A stretch of DNA of 64,000 bases from Adiantum capillus-veneris. Taxonomy: Eukaryota; Streptophyta; Polypodiopsida; Polypodiales; Pteridaceae. The notes under the pieces were generated by a model. It was not told the DNA's origin. It saw only the letters and a program-made list of their open reading frames with translations, and ran no database searches. The translations under genes were made by a program, and so were the position numbers. Shown here one piece after another: positions 47,904-57,212 of the stretch; position 1 is the first letter of the stretch, and each line of letters starts with the position of its first letter. Where the stretch lies: assembly GCA_014529385.2 (NCBI GenBank), contig CM043963.1:110278912-110342911 (forward strand). Reading direction: 5' to 3'.

Positions 47904-48365
47904 TCACTTTGTTGTTGGAAAGAAAGTTAGGACTATAGCCTTTGCAGTAGCTTGTCTTGTTCGTCCAATCCGATGTACATAGTCTTCACATGATTCAGGA
48001 AAATCATAATTGATGACGAACTTTATGTCTTTCACATCCATGCTTCGAGCTGCAGCATCTGTTTCTGTCATTATAGGTCTACTGCTAGATCTAAATTCAA
48101 AACGAACCCAATGTCGTTCAACTTGACTCTTATCATCATGGATAGAGAAAGCTCCATCCATCACTTGCTCCAGCAAATCTGTCAATTCGGAGTATTTGAG
48201 ATTCTCAGAAACAACTTCTACAATCTGTAGAATTGAGTGATTGGCTTTTTGATCTTGTGAGCCAATGACAACTTTGTAAGGATTTTGTAGAAAACCCTGC
48301 CGAGCATTCGATGTGCATTATCAAGGACAATCTTTTGAGATCCTCTGATCACCCTTATGTCTGCT
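47904..48365 (-). pseudogene. Captured DEAD-box RNA helicase fragment (DBP2/p68-type)
   Basis: Reading the minus strand: IVLDNAHRML (motif II, normally VLDEADRML), then after a deletion and frame change ARQGFLQNPYKVVIGS, KANHSILQIVEVVSENLKY, LLEQVMDG, then AFSIHDDKSQVERHWV, DVKDIKFVINYDFPES and YVHRIGRTRQ (motif VI, normally HRIGRTGR). The order and wording match the C-terminal RecA domain of plant DBP2-like helicases. Two internal deletions are visible: from motif II to the ARQ region, and between MDG and the SIHGDKS region, which removes motif IV. No introns remain. It sits inside the retrotransposon between its coding region and polypurine tract, so cDNA capture by the element is the simplest reading. 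Not functional as a helicase. Confidence 0.88.
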
Positions 48366-49890
48366 CTTTGTCATTGGTAACTTCTTTGTTCCTGTGTAAT
48401 CATGTTGTTAGTGTTGTCTGGAGCTTTGTCATTGTAGGCCATTCTTCGACTCGCCATTGAGGAGAAGTATGCTATGATCTGAAATTGGTGCTCCAATTCA
48501 TTTGTCAATTGATTTGAGTAGCTTTTCCTTATTGTTGATGTAGAAGGAATATGTACAAGAGGATGGTGATAGGTATCTTTAGATTAGGATCTAAAACCTG
48601 GATGACCAAAGGGAAAAAACCCGATGGGAAAAAAAATACCTTTGGTATACGCTCTTATTGGAGTTGAGCAGTTGAACTTGAAGTACATGTTCATGAAAGG
48701 TGAGTGCTTGGGTGAAACACGGAAAGAGTGCCTGATGCAAGTGCCAATTATGGGACACTCTATATGCATATGAGAAATTTGTCAACAAAAGCATGCAATG
48801 TGAAAGAAAGAGATGATGGGTGTTTCGAGGAATAAATGTAGCACATGTGACATCAAAAGATGTCTCAATAGCTTCCACCTTTCCAAGAAGGGTTTTCGAT
48901 GTAGAAGTTTCTCCACTCGTATCTCACAGTGCTCAGTACGTAAGTGTCTTTTGGACGTTCTCCTTCACTTCACCAGACTTAAGTATAGTAGACTTCGACT
49001 CTTTTGCTCACCTATACCAGCATGAGCGACACAACGTAAATATGCTCAACTCTTCCAGCTTGAGCAGTACCTAGAATAGCTAAGACGCTTAGACCACAAA
49101 GAATATTACTTGAAGCTTTGGGACTAACACCTCGCTCATTTTGTGGCGTAGCTACTCGACTCTGACTTGTATGACTTGTCGGTTGCATGTTGACACTGCT
49201 TGTGACAAGTTCTTCGGCTGTTGTAGTGGCTGCTGAGACATACTTCTTGAAGTTTCATCGTTTCCCTGTACCTTCTTCTCTTTGTTGTGCTCAGGCCTCT
49301 CGTCAGTCTTTTCTTCATGTGGATTATGGATTTTTAAAAAAAAATTCTTAATAATAAACAAAGAAAATCTTTTTAAAAATCTTAACAAAAGAAAAATCGT
49401 TCAAATAGAAATCTAAATGCTATGTACATTATACACATGTCCCTAGGGGCTCATATATGGATTTTGTCCCCATACTCCTCTGTAACACTACTATGAGGGC
49501 ATATACTCTAAATTTCGTTAAAAAATTATCACAATAAAACGCAAAAATTTAATGCATCTCACAAAACATTGCCCTCTAATAGTCATAATGTTAGGTCCGC
49601 ATTCAGAATGCCTCCCCCCTTCCTATTTGGAGTCATCCTTTACGACAGGGTATCGCAAAGGGTATGTGTTGTGCTTGGGCAAAAAATTATGCCTATGCAG
49701 GCCTTGTAATGTAGCCCTATTATACATACACAGTCAATGCATGGAAAAGATTTATGATGTGCAAGATGTGGGTATAAGCAATTTGCTTATTGGCATTTGT
49801 TGGCGAGGCTTCCTATTCTAAGCAATGTAATGGTCTTTGAAGCTCCTGTATCGTTGCTTGATTGAAGCGGCTTGCTCTCTTCTAACTGTA
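48366..49890. other. Retrotransposon interior without recognised coding
   Basis: On the minus strand a piece near 48460-48380 reads MASRRMAYNDKAPDNTNNM and could belong with the helicase insert. On the plus strand 48820-49074 is open (INVAHVTSKDVSIASTF), but I recognise no family. RT, RNase H and integrase motifs were looked for here and not seen. Confidence 0.5.
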
Positions 49891-50436
49891 CTATAATCGT
49901 AGGAAGAATTGTAAGAATTCAAGTGGCGATGCACTGACAGCAGTTTTGTTGTTCTTCTTTGGGACCCATTTCTTTGCGATTATTGGTTGTTTTGTTGCTG
50001 ACGCTCGTTTGGGAACCCATACTTGCCCGTGCTTCGTTTGTGTTTGAAGAGACTTCTTTGGGATCCACCTTTTTGTTGTGTGAGTCAACAGTGGTCTTTG
50101 CTTCGGCCCTTGTACACTTGGTTGAGGAAGGAATTTAGGCTTTGAAAGTTGATACTGTGGTTGTTTTGGAATCCAAATGAATTCCTGACTCTTTTGTGCT
50201 TGAATCAACTTCTTTGGAGCCCAAACCTGAGTTGTGAAAACTTGCGACTTTGTGATATTCTTACCCGTTCGTGCACGCTTTCCTTGTTTTTGTTTTCGTG
50301 TTGGATCTTGTGATTTGTCATTAGAGATCTTTGTCTTCTTGATCCATATCTGTTTTTGGCCGATCTGGCTTTTTGGTATCCAGATTTGTCGAGCTTTTTG
50401 GCTTTGATTTGTTGTCCTGTTCTTTGGACCTGTCAT
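49891..50436 (-). CDS. W-x-P-K repeat protein of the retrotransposon, 181 residues
   Basis: Very basic and Gln-rich. A short motif recurs about seven times: QIWIPKS, QIWIKKT, QVWAPKK, FIWIPKQ, RWIPKKS, QVWVPKR, KWVPKKN, at spacings of roughly 12-45 residues. It starts with ATG at 50436 inside the end of the preceding frame (ATGA overlap). The tryptophan-proline-lysine repeats in a basic background suggest nucleic-acid or particle binding, which is inference. It occupies the place where RT would be expected downstream of the protease. Confidence 0.5.
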   Translation of the reverse strand: MTGPKNRTTNQSQKARQIWIPKSQIGQKQIWIKKTKISNDKSQDPTRKQKQGKRARTGKNITKSQVFTTQVWAPKKLIQAQKSQEFIWIPKQPQYQLSKPKFLPQPSVQGPKQRPLLTHTTKRWIPKKSLQTQTKHGQVWVPKRASATKQPIIAKKWVPKKNNKTAVSASPLEFLQFFLRL

Positions 50437-51361
50437 GGTTGTTGTTGAAGGGGTTGGTGATAGTGATGGCCTGAGTTGATGATAGGGGATGTCGTAAGAT
50501 TCATCACTATCACTACTATCCTCAGCAAGGCTGACTTCTTGTACTTTCCCTTGATTTTTGGCTGGTAGTGGAAAGTTACTGTCTGTTTGCTCGTGGGTGG
50601 TAGTTTCGTGGAGGACTTTTCTAGCCCATTGATTAGAGCATTGTTAGCTCGTTGCTGTGGTCGTATTCCTCCTAGCTGAGTCTTTGCATCCTTATTAGGA
50701 GCCATGTATAAGGATGCTTGTGGTGTCTGTGTCTTCACCGAGGACTTTAGAACCCACTTTTGATGCACTTTATTCATGTAACGATGACATTGATTCCCAG
50801 GTCGTTGATATTCTTGAAGCTCGAAGTGTTCTACAGAGTCATAGAACTCGTCGTCTTCTTCATCTTTTGATTCTCCACATTTCTTTGTTTGCTCCTTATG
50901 TCCAGAGCTTGTTGATGTCTGGTTCTCTTCGTTTTCCTGGATTACACTCACTGCAAAATAAGGAACGACATCATAGCCATTTTCATCACAAAACTTTGTT
51001 GTGGGAGCATCCTCCACGGCGCACATGTCCAGAGTAGCCAAGATGTGTTCCCATCCAAAAGGCTCTAACTCTTCTTCAAGAAATGGTTATGGGATATAGT
51101 CCATATCCTCTATAACCCGCTCTAGGATACATTCCTCACGTTTCAAGCTACCACATCGTGAAGCTCCACACATCCACAGGTCTTTAGGCTTACCTAACCA
51201 AGCTGGTAGTTCTGATCCTGCTACTGTGGCGGAATCAAACTCCTCTACCGGTGTTCTCGTCACATCCCTATAGCTATGGTCCCTCAAGTTTATCTTTGTT
51301 TGGTTTCCATATGTCTCAGGTATATATGGTCATAACCCCAATTTTAGACCATTTTCAATTG
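50433..51361 (-). pseudogene. Post-protease region of the retrotransposon polyprotein, interrupted
   Basis: It continues directly from the protease frame: after the stop at 51362 the sequence reads QLKMV, as in many plant gag-pro proteins, then RDHSYRDVTRTPVEEFDSA, LPAWLGKPKDLWMCGAS and, after a TAA at 51087-51089, PFLEEELEPFGWEHILATLD and CDENGYDVVPYFAVSVI. The end is acidic then Lys/Gln-rich. The intact parts look like real protein, but it has at least two stops and a frame change near 51300. No RT signature is present. Function unknown. Confidence 0.5.
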
Positions 51362-51964
51362 TCACATGAATGGTCTTCCCAAAATGATTTCATAGTTGTT
51401 CTTCTTGCCAAAGTCAACAACAGCAAAAGTGTGTTCATATTCAATGCCACAAGAAGTAACAATTACTTTTTCTAGCACTCCTAGGGGATTTTCCTTGTGT
51501 CCGTCTGCAAGCTGCAGGGTCATTCGTGTGGATCTCAAGGCAGGTTTACCCCATTTTTTCCAAACCTCTTTGGTTGCAATGGCCACACCAGCTCCACTGT
51601 CAAGGATTGCCATGGTTTGTACACCATTGAATTCCACAGGAAGGGTGGTGTCTCCATCTTCTCCCTCGTAATACTCGCCTACCTTGTTTAATGGCACTGG
51701 CCTAGTATTTAGTTGAGGCATTTCAAGCTCTTTGATGCCTTCCTCGATTTGAGTCATTGGGGTTTTTACACCAAATTTCTCTAGACATTTACCCACATTA
51801 GCCCACATGTTTGGTCTTATTCTGAGCAAATCGGCTAACATTATTGTACAGGTGACTCGGGTAGATAGAATATCTACTAGCCCCTTTGAGTCGATGGCCT
51901 TGTTGGGAGACAGTCTCTTTGATGGGACTGCAACCACATTTGACTTGGTCTCGTACTCTCCCAT
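51362..51964 (-). CDS. Retrotransposon aspartic protease
   Basis: 200 residues starting with ATG at 51964. The catalytic motif MAILDSGAGVAIATKEVW (D-S-G) is at about residues 131-148, followed by the flap region and the C-terminal hydrophobic motif YEIILGRPFM typical of retropepsin-like domains in Ty3/gypsy elements. It would cleave the gag polyprotein. It is in the same frame as the upstream linker frame, separated only by one stop and a short gap (51965-51985). The TGA at its end replaces an expected Arg codon before QLKMV, so the original protein was longer. Confidence 0.85.
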   Translation of the reverse strand: MGEYETKSNVVAVPSKRLSPNKAIDSKGLVDILSTRVTCTIMLADLLRIRPNMWANVGKCLEKFGVKTPMTQIEEGIKELEMPQLNTRPVPLNKVGEYYEGEDGDTTLPVEFNGVQTMAILDSGAGVAIATKEVWKKWGKPALRSTRMTLQLADGHKENPLGVLEKVIVTSCGIEYEHTFAVVDFGKKNNYEIILGRPFM

Positions 51965-51985
51965 GTAGGATGGTAGTGTTCTTAG

Positions 51986-52750
51986 CTAATGGGGTTGACT
52001 ATCCATAGATTGTACAGATCCTTTGTCGCCCCAACACGATTGCACGTCTAGATTCATTTTAGATCCAGTCTCAAATTCCTCTATTGGTGGTGGAAACACT
52101 CCTCGTTCATCACCAGTCTTGTCTACTCGTCTTCTTGGGTCATCGGCTTCATTGGCCTCTCTGACTTGTTTCCACAATTCATCAAGACCATCTACCTCTT
52201 TACAATCCTCAGGTATAGCTTGGTGAAATCCCTCGGAAGAGTTATCCGTGGTATTCAGTACTATCCTTGGTTCTAATGCTGGGTCTTTGAGTTTTAGTCT
52301 GTGCTCATGACTAGAATCTGGCTCTTTTAGTTCCTGGTTTGGTGGAATTACTTGTGTAGGCATGACACAGATCACATTCTCAGGTTTTGCACCTGGTGGT
52401 TCTAGTAAAGATTGGGCTGTTTGATTCATTTTCCTGCACATTTCCAACCTTTGCTTTTCTAATTCCGCATAGGGATATGTCATCCACCTCTGTTCTTGGG
52501 TTTGGTTGTTTTTGAGCCTCGCATCATAGGCTTTCAAGAGGGCATCTAATGTCTCATTAACCTTCTCTACCAACACAGATCCTCCTGAACTAGCACTTCT
52601 CGGTTTCTCATCCGTGGATGGTTCTTCTAGAGGTTTAACCATCTGTGTAAGAGAAGGTGCCTCCTTTTCCTCGTGTTGTTTTATCTTCTCCTCAGCTTCG
52701 GTAAGCTTCTCAGCTAGGGATTTTTTCTCTCGTTCCCTGCGTGCTTTCAT
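51986..52750 (-). CDS. Gag-protease linker frame, 254 residues
   Basis: Starts with ATG at 52750, overlapping the previous stop as ATGA. The N-terminus KEKLTEAEEKIKQHEEKE-like stretch (LAEKLTEAEEKIKQHEEK) is predicted coiled coil. Then come VEKVNETLDALLKAYDARLK and a Glu/Pro/Asp-rich C-terminus with DELWKQVREANEADD. No catalytic motif. By position it is the spacer between gag zinc knuckle and protease. Its stop is a single TAG (context cat-TAG-cta) before the protease in the same frame. Confidence 0.6.
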   Translation of the reverse strand: MKARREREKKSLAEKLTEAEEKIKQHEEKEAPSLTQMVKPLEEPSTDEKPRSASSGGSVLVEKVNETLDALLKAYDARLKNNQTQEQRWMTYPYAELEKQRLEMCRKMNQTAQSLLEPPGAKPENVICVMPTQVIPPNQELKEPDSSHEHRLKLKDPALEPRIVLNTTDNSSEGFHQAIPEDCKEVDGLDELWKQVREANEADDPRRRVDKTGDERGVFPPPIEEFETGSKMNLDVQSCWGDKGSVQSMDSQPH

Positions 52751-53424
52751 CCTAGTCTTTCTAGCTTTCCAACTATTTCGTTTGCCTTGGTTTTTTGACT
52801 AGGTGCGTCGGTCTTTGGTCCATCATCTGTCTTTGGACTCGTGTCACTTTCCGTGTTCTTTGTCTCTGGATTCTCATCAGCTTTCTTTTGGGCTTGTGCT
52901 CTCGTAACCACTTGAACTGGTACGACATTTTCATTTTCTGAGCTACTAGGTAGCTGAACAATCCCTAATACATTTTTCGTGCTTTTCCTGATTTGGTTTG
53001 TTTTTTTTGTGCAATCGGGGATCAAGTGAGTGATGCCACACTCAAGACAATAGCCATTTACTTCAGTGATCTCCATATGAGGACATTGTTTGACCAAGTG
53101 GTTGTCACGACTTTTGTGGCAATCTGTCTCTGGTTGAGGAGATTCTTTTAGCATTTCCTCTTGTCTATAAGCAAGCTTTGACCTAGATAAGCCGCTATTT
53201 GCAATGAATCGCAATGTCTTTTCTTCCATTTCATACCTTCTTTCTTTCGACTGAAACCCAGGAGGTGGAGGTTGTACCGGCCTCACCACTCCATGTGTTT
53301 CTCTCACATTTTGTTGCTCCGAAGGGTAGTACTCACTTTGGTTGCTATACCACATTGTAGCTGGTACTGGCGTTGGTTTATTTGATGCTTCCATCATTAG
53401 CATGTATCTAATGTATACCGGCAT
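52747..53424 (-). CDS. Gag nucleocapsid-type frame with CCHC-like knuckle
   Basis: 225 residues from ATG at 53424, overlapping the end of the capsid frame by 28 bases in another frame. Residues about 100-140 contain CHKSRDNHLVKQC and then CLECGITHLIPDC (C-x2-C-x3-H-x4-C), close to the retroviral zinc knuckle that packages RNA. The C-terminal part is Lys/Thr/Asp-rich. The overlap could allow frameshifting from gag, or reflect an indel in a once continuous frame. Confidence 0.7.
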   Translation of the reverse strand: MPVYIRYMLMMEASNKPTPVPATMWYSNQSEYYPSEQQNVRETHGVVRPVQPPPPGFQSKERRYEMEEKTLRFIANSGLSRSKLAYRQEEMLKESPQPETDCHKSRDNHLVKQCPHMEITEVNGYCLECGITHLIPDCTKKTNQIRKSTKNVLGIVQLPSSSENENVVPVQVVTRAQAQKKADENPETKNTESDTSPKTDDGPKTDAPSQKTKANEIVGKLERLG

Positions 53425-54815
53425 TCTAGCACCTGCAGCGGATGTTGTTGTCCTAAGACAAGCTGTGGCCTTAAAACTCCTACTGGTCCTAGCGCATTCT
53501 CCGTAATGTATCTAGGTGGAGTAGGTGCTTCTGGAACAGGTTGTACATACCTCTCCCTAGAATTTTCCATGCTATAATAGCACTCTTCCCCCGTATGGTT
53601 CGTCCATTTTCTCTCAATTTCACACCACTTCGGCTCTCCCAAATCAGACCTTACAAGAGGAATCAACCTCTTGACCAAGTCGTCGATAAGCTTTTCTTGA
53701 TCAATAGGTGCCATTGGCTTGGCAATGGACTCACTTATCTGTGAAACACTGTGCTGAGAGGATGTGTCATCTCCTTGACTCTCTAAGTCCTTTTCTTTGT
53801 ATGCCTCACAGTTATCCACTAGATAAAGAGCTTCTTCGATCAACTCGTTTAACGTCATCCTCCTTATCATATGCAGATCCTTCTGAAGGCCCGCATGTCT
53901 CATTCCCTGGATAAAGATTAGCATCATTCGTGCTTGCGTAGGTAATTCCGCTCTCGGACAGAGCTTAACATATCTCTTGAGCCGTAATGATGCTTTGCGT
54001 ACTGATTCATTTTGTTTCTGTTTGAATCTATGGATTTGCGAGACCGTGTTGTGAGCAATGCCTTTTGGCGAGAATTCTTCAATAAACTCCTCAAACAGCT
54101 CATCTAGGGTCTCAAAATCCCATTTTTCCATCGAGTCGAACCATGTAGCTGCATCATCTTCTAGAGTCAATCCAAATCCTGCAAACTGTGTCGCAAAATC
54201 TGAAACTTCCTCTGCTCTAATCACTCTTCTAAAAGCCGCTACGTGATCTCTCGGATCTTTATCTCTGGAGTATTTTCTGTTTACCCATTTCTGGACTTGG
54301 GATGGTCTAACTCGTTGATTGTCTACAAGTCTAAACAGAGACTCTCCCAATCCTTCTCTCGTTATCACTCTTGAAGGGAATCCTGGTGGCTCTCTTCTTG
54401 GAATTCCTATAGGAATTCTCGTGTTTGGTGGAGGCATTTGTGGTCCTTCATTGACCAAATATCCACCTCTTTCTAGTACAGTCTGTGGATTTGTGCTTTC
54501 TACAACTCTGTATTCTCGTCCATACTTGTCGACAACTATAGATCTCCATTGACAGTCGACTCCGTATGTGTAGACATATAAGAGCTTGTAATCCGTTATC
54601 TCTTCTAGGTATGGATCTGAGCACCTATAAAGATTGACCTCATTGTCGTCAATGTATCTATATAGTCCTTCACTCTCATGACCAATCATCCAAACTCTCT
54701 CAACAAGATGGGTCTTTATCAATTGCAAGTTTGGAAGATCCATTGTGGGAGGATATTCCTCTATCGCCGGGCTCTCCAAGCTTGTGTAAGCTGCATTTGA
54801 ATCTAGGGTAGACAT
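53397..54815 (-). CDS. Retrotransposon gag (capsid) protein, 472 residues
   Basis: Starts with ATG at 54815, the first long frame after the leader. The N-terminal 130 residues (VWMIGHESEGLYRYIDDNEV, YTYGVDCQWRSIVVDKYGRE) are of unknown type. Residues about 205-325 form the retrotransposon gag domain: DAATWFDSMEKWDFETLDEL, FEEFIEEFSPKG, QKQNESVRKASLRLKRYVKL and ARMMLIFIQGM. It would assemble the particle carrying element RNA. The frame is intact over its length, unlike nearly all other element genes in the window, consistent with a young insertion. Confidence 0.88.
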   Translation of the reverse strand: MSTLDSNAAYTSLESPAIEEYPPTMDLPNLQLIKTHLVERVWMIGHESEGLYRYIDDNEVNLYRCSDPYLEEITDYKLLYVYTYGVDCQWRSIVVDKYGREYRVVESTNPQTVLERGGYLVNEGPQMPPPNTRIPIGIPRREPPGFPSRVITREGLGESLFRLVDNQRVRPSQVQKWVNRKYSRDKDPRDHVAAFRRVIRAEEVSDFATQFAGFGLTLEDDAATWFDSMEKWDFETLDELFEEFIEEFSPKGIAHNTVSQIHRFKQKQNESVRKASLRLKRYVKLCPRAELPTQARMMLIFIQGMRHAGLQKDLHMIRRMTLNELIEEALYLVDNCEAYKEKDLESQGDDTSSQHSVSQISESIAKPMAPIDQEKLIDDLVKRLIPLVRSDLGEPKWCEIERKWTNHTGEECYYSMENSRERYVQPVPEAPTPPRYITENALGPVGVLRPQLVLGQQHPLQVLECRYTLDTC

Positions 54816-55251
54816 GATTTCTGGGCTTAAGAGCTTTTGCTTGGTTCAAGTAGACTTAGTCCACTGTGTTCAAGTTCTTTGGTTAGGGAAAAGTCGAAAC
54901 TATGTCCAAAACTGCAACCATTTCGTCACAATTCTCGCAAATTGTCGCTTTCAGACACCCCTAACTTGCGGATGAATTTTGAGACCTTAAACGATGTTTT
55001 TTTCAAAGTTGAACTAAATGGTAGTTCAAGTTTTGCTCTAAGATCTGTAGAGCCGCTCTCAAGCTACGTTTTGATATAAAAACTTTTCCGATCCGATACC
55101 GTTTGTGAAAGTTATGGCCAAAATAGTGAAATGCAGTTTAGACTGGTCAAAATGAGTCCAAATTCAATTTTGAAAAAATATTTGGGATCTCTGTGACTCT
55201 GTGAACACTTCTGTATGGTCAAAAGTACAGTTGGACCCTAAATCTGGCCTG
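54816..55251. other. Retrotransposon leader next to gag
   Basis: No coding seen. It belongs to the untranslated leader on the minus strand and precedes gag. Confidence 0.6.
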
Positions 55252-56669
55252 TAGACATCCTACGCGTAGGATGTCTATATGCTCAGAATTTAACAAAATT
55301 TGGTCCAGAGACTCCCCTTGAGTCCAACAACACAATGGTATGCTCAGAATTTCATTTGGTCCTAAAAATGGCCTTGAGACATTCTACGCGTAGGATGTCT
55401 TTTTGCTCAGAATGACTTGAAATTTTCACCCCAGCTTCTCCTTGATGTGCAGATCACAGTGGTGTGCTCATATGTTGATTTGGAGTCCTAAATCAAGCTA
55501 GAGACATCCTACGCGTAGGATGTCTTTTTGCTCTGTTTCAGCTCAAACTTGCATTGTAGCTTCCCCTTGATGTGCTAAACTCACAGCTATTTTTACTTTT
55601 TGATTCTCACACCTATAGGCTAGTCAAATGATCAAGAATCTGTTCCAGAAGCCTGATGTCTGTTCTGATGAATTCCTAAGTCAAATCAACTCCAAATTGG
55701 ACTAAATTTGCCTAGGAGGCTTGCCTAAGGCTATATGACAGCATGGTATGGTCACAGTAGAATTTTGGTTTCAAAATTATGCAATAGACATCCTACGCGT
55801 AGGATGTTTTTTTGCTCAGAATGAACCCAAACTTGAACCACAGACTCTCCTTAAGGTGTTGATCACTGTGGTATGCTCAGAATTTTGTTTAGAGTGCAAA
55901 ATCACACATATGACATCCTACGCGTAGGATGTCTTTTTGGCCTGTTTGACCCCAGACTTGACCCAAAGCTTCCCCTTGATGTCAGCAACCCAGTGGTATG
56001 CTCAGATTTTGGTTTGGATTTCAAAAGTCCCAAATTTTAGCTATTCTTGCCTTTTGTCAGTCAAAAGTGCTAAAGTCCTCTTTGAACCCAATTTTCTCAC
56101 CCAAATGAGCTGAAAACTCCCACATGCACTCAAAACATCATGTATAACATGCACATGAAGTCATCCTATGGTTTGGTCTCTAAAATTATGCCTTGGGCAC
56201 AATTTGGGTAGGATGTCTGGCCATTCTCATCTTTTGGTCTTGATCTGTCAAAATTTGGTCAAATTTCCACTTTCCAGGTGAAAATAGGGTAAAACCTACC
56301 TTCTGAACACACTGGTAACCTCAGATTTTCAAAAAAAATGTCCAGATCACCTTGTAGATATCCTACGCGTAGGATATCTACTGCTGATTTTTTGAGACTG
56401 AAGTGTCCCTAATGCTTCCTTATGCTCTCAGCAAGTGCAAGTATGCTTCACAATTGCAAAAACATGCAAAAATCACTCAATTTAAGCCTTTTCGGAAATT
56501 TTACGTTTTCTGACTCCGCCTTTTGGCTTTTGGTCAACAAAAATAGGGAAAAACACCCAAGTCAATATGTTACTAGGGTAAAACCTACCCTCTGAACCCA
56601 CTGGTGCAGTCAGAATTTTCAAATTTGGTCTCCAGAACCCCCTTGAGACATCCTACGCGTAGGATGTCT
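55252..56669. repeat. Array of seven 24-26-bp palindromes in the retrotransposon leader
   Basis: The core CATCCTACGCGTAGGATG is centred at about 55264, 55388, 55513, 55797, 55922, 56367 and 56657. Arms extend to 12-13 bases each. Copies 1, 3 and 7 are perfect over at least 24 bp; copies 2 and 4 carry one mismatch. Copy 6 reads TATCCTACGCGTAGGATA, with both arms changed so that symmetry is kept. Between copies, partly repeated spacer (tttttgctcagaatg, ...gtggtatgctcag) gives a unit of about 125 bp, seen as spacings 124, 125, 284, 125, 445 and 290. Related half-sites occur at 56205 and in both LTRs. Confidence 0.95.
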
Positions 56670-57193
56670 ATGTTTAGAGAATTGCAGGTTTTCTTCACAG
56701 AACCCTTGCATATGCTGTTTTATATGCACAGCATCAATCAATCATACAAAAATATCCACAAAAGCTTGTTTAATGCATTTTTACCCTCAAAAGCACACTT
56801 TTCCGTGATTTCAAATGCAATCAAGAACTTTAGCAAATAAGTCAATGCTGAATAGCTCTAGATCAGAATCGAATCACTTACCTAAAGCTACTCCTACAAA
56901 TCATATGGGGTTTTGCATCTATGAGTAGAAAAACGCTTCACTGCCACACACGGACTAGTAAACGCTTTTATCACCTCACAAATCACTCGACCACCAACAA
57001 CTACTCTAATCCATATATCCTAACTAAACCTATCTAGTCGCAGACCCTCGGCAAGACACACACTTCCTGGCTATCCACTTGATCGCGGAATATCCTCTTC
57101 CGGATCCACTTAAGAAAAACGCTTTCTTTAGCCAAAACTAAATCAAGAAACCATCACACGAGTGTTAGTAGGAAACCTACTTAGGTCCTTGTG
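56670..57193. other. Retrotransposon leader between palindrome array and primer site
   Basis: No reading frame with a domain. The plus frame 56604-56840 overlaps the leader and is unsupported. Confidence 0.6.
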
Positions 57194-57211
57194 TCCCCGG
57201 CAGCGACGCCA
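57194..57211 (-). other. Primer binding site, tRNA-Asp type
   Basis: On the element's strand TGGCGTCGCTGCCGGGGA lies one base after the 5' LTR. It matches the complement of the plant tRNA-Asp 3' end (TGGCGCCGTTGCCGGGGA) except at two positions. Confidence 0.85.
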
Positions 57212-57212
57212 A

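Noticed and set aside
52023-54552. Plus-strand frames opposite the gag-protease region
   Set aside because: Shadows of the intact minus-strand frames.
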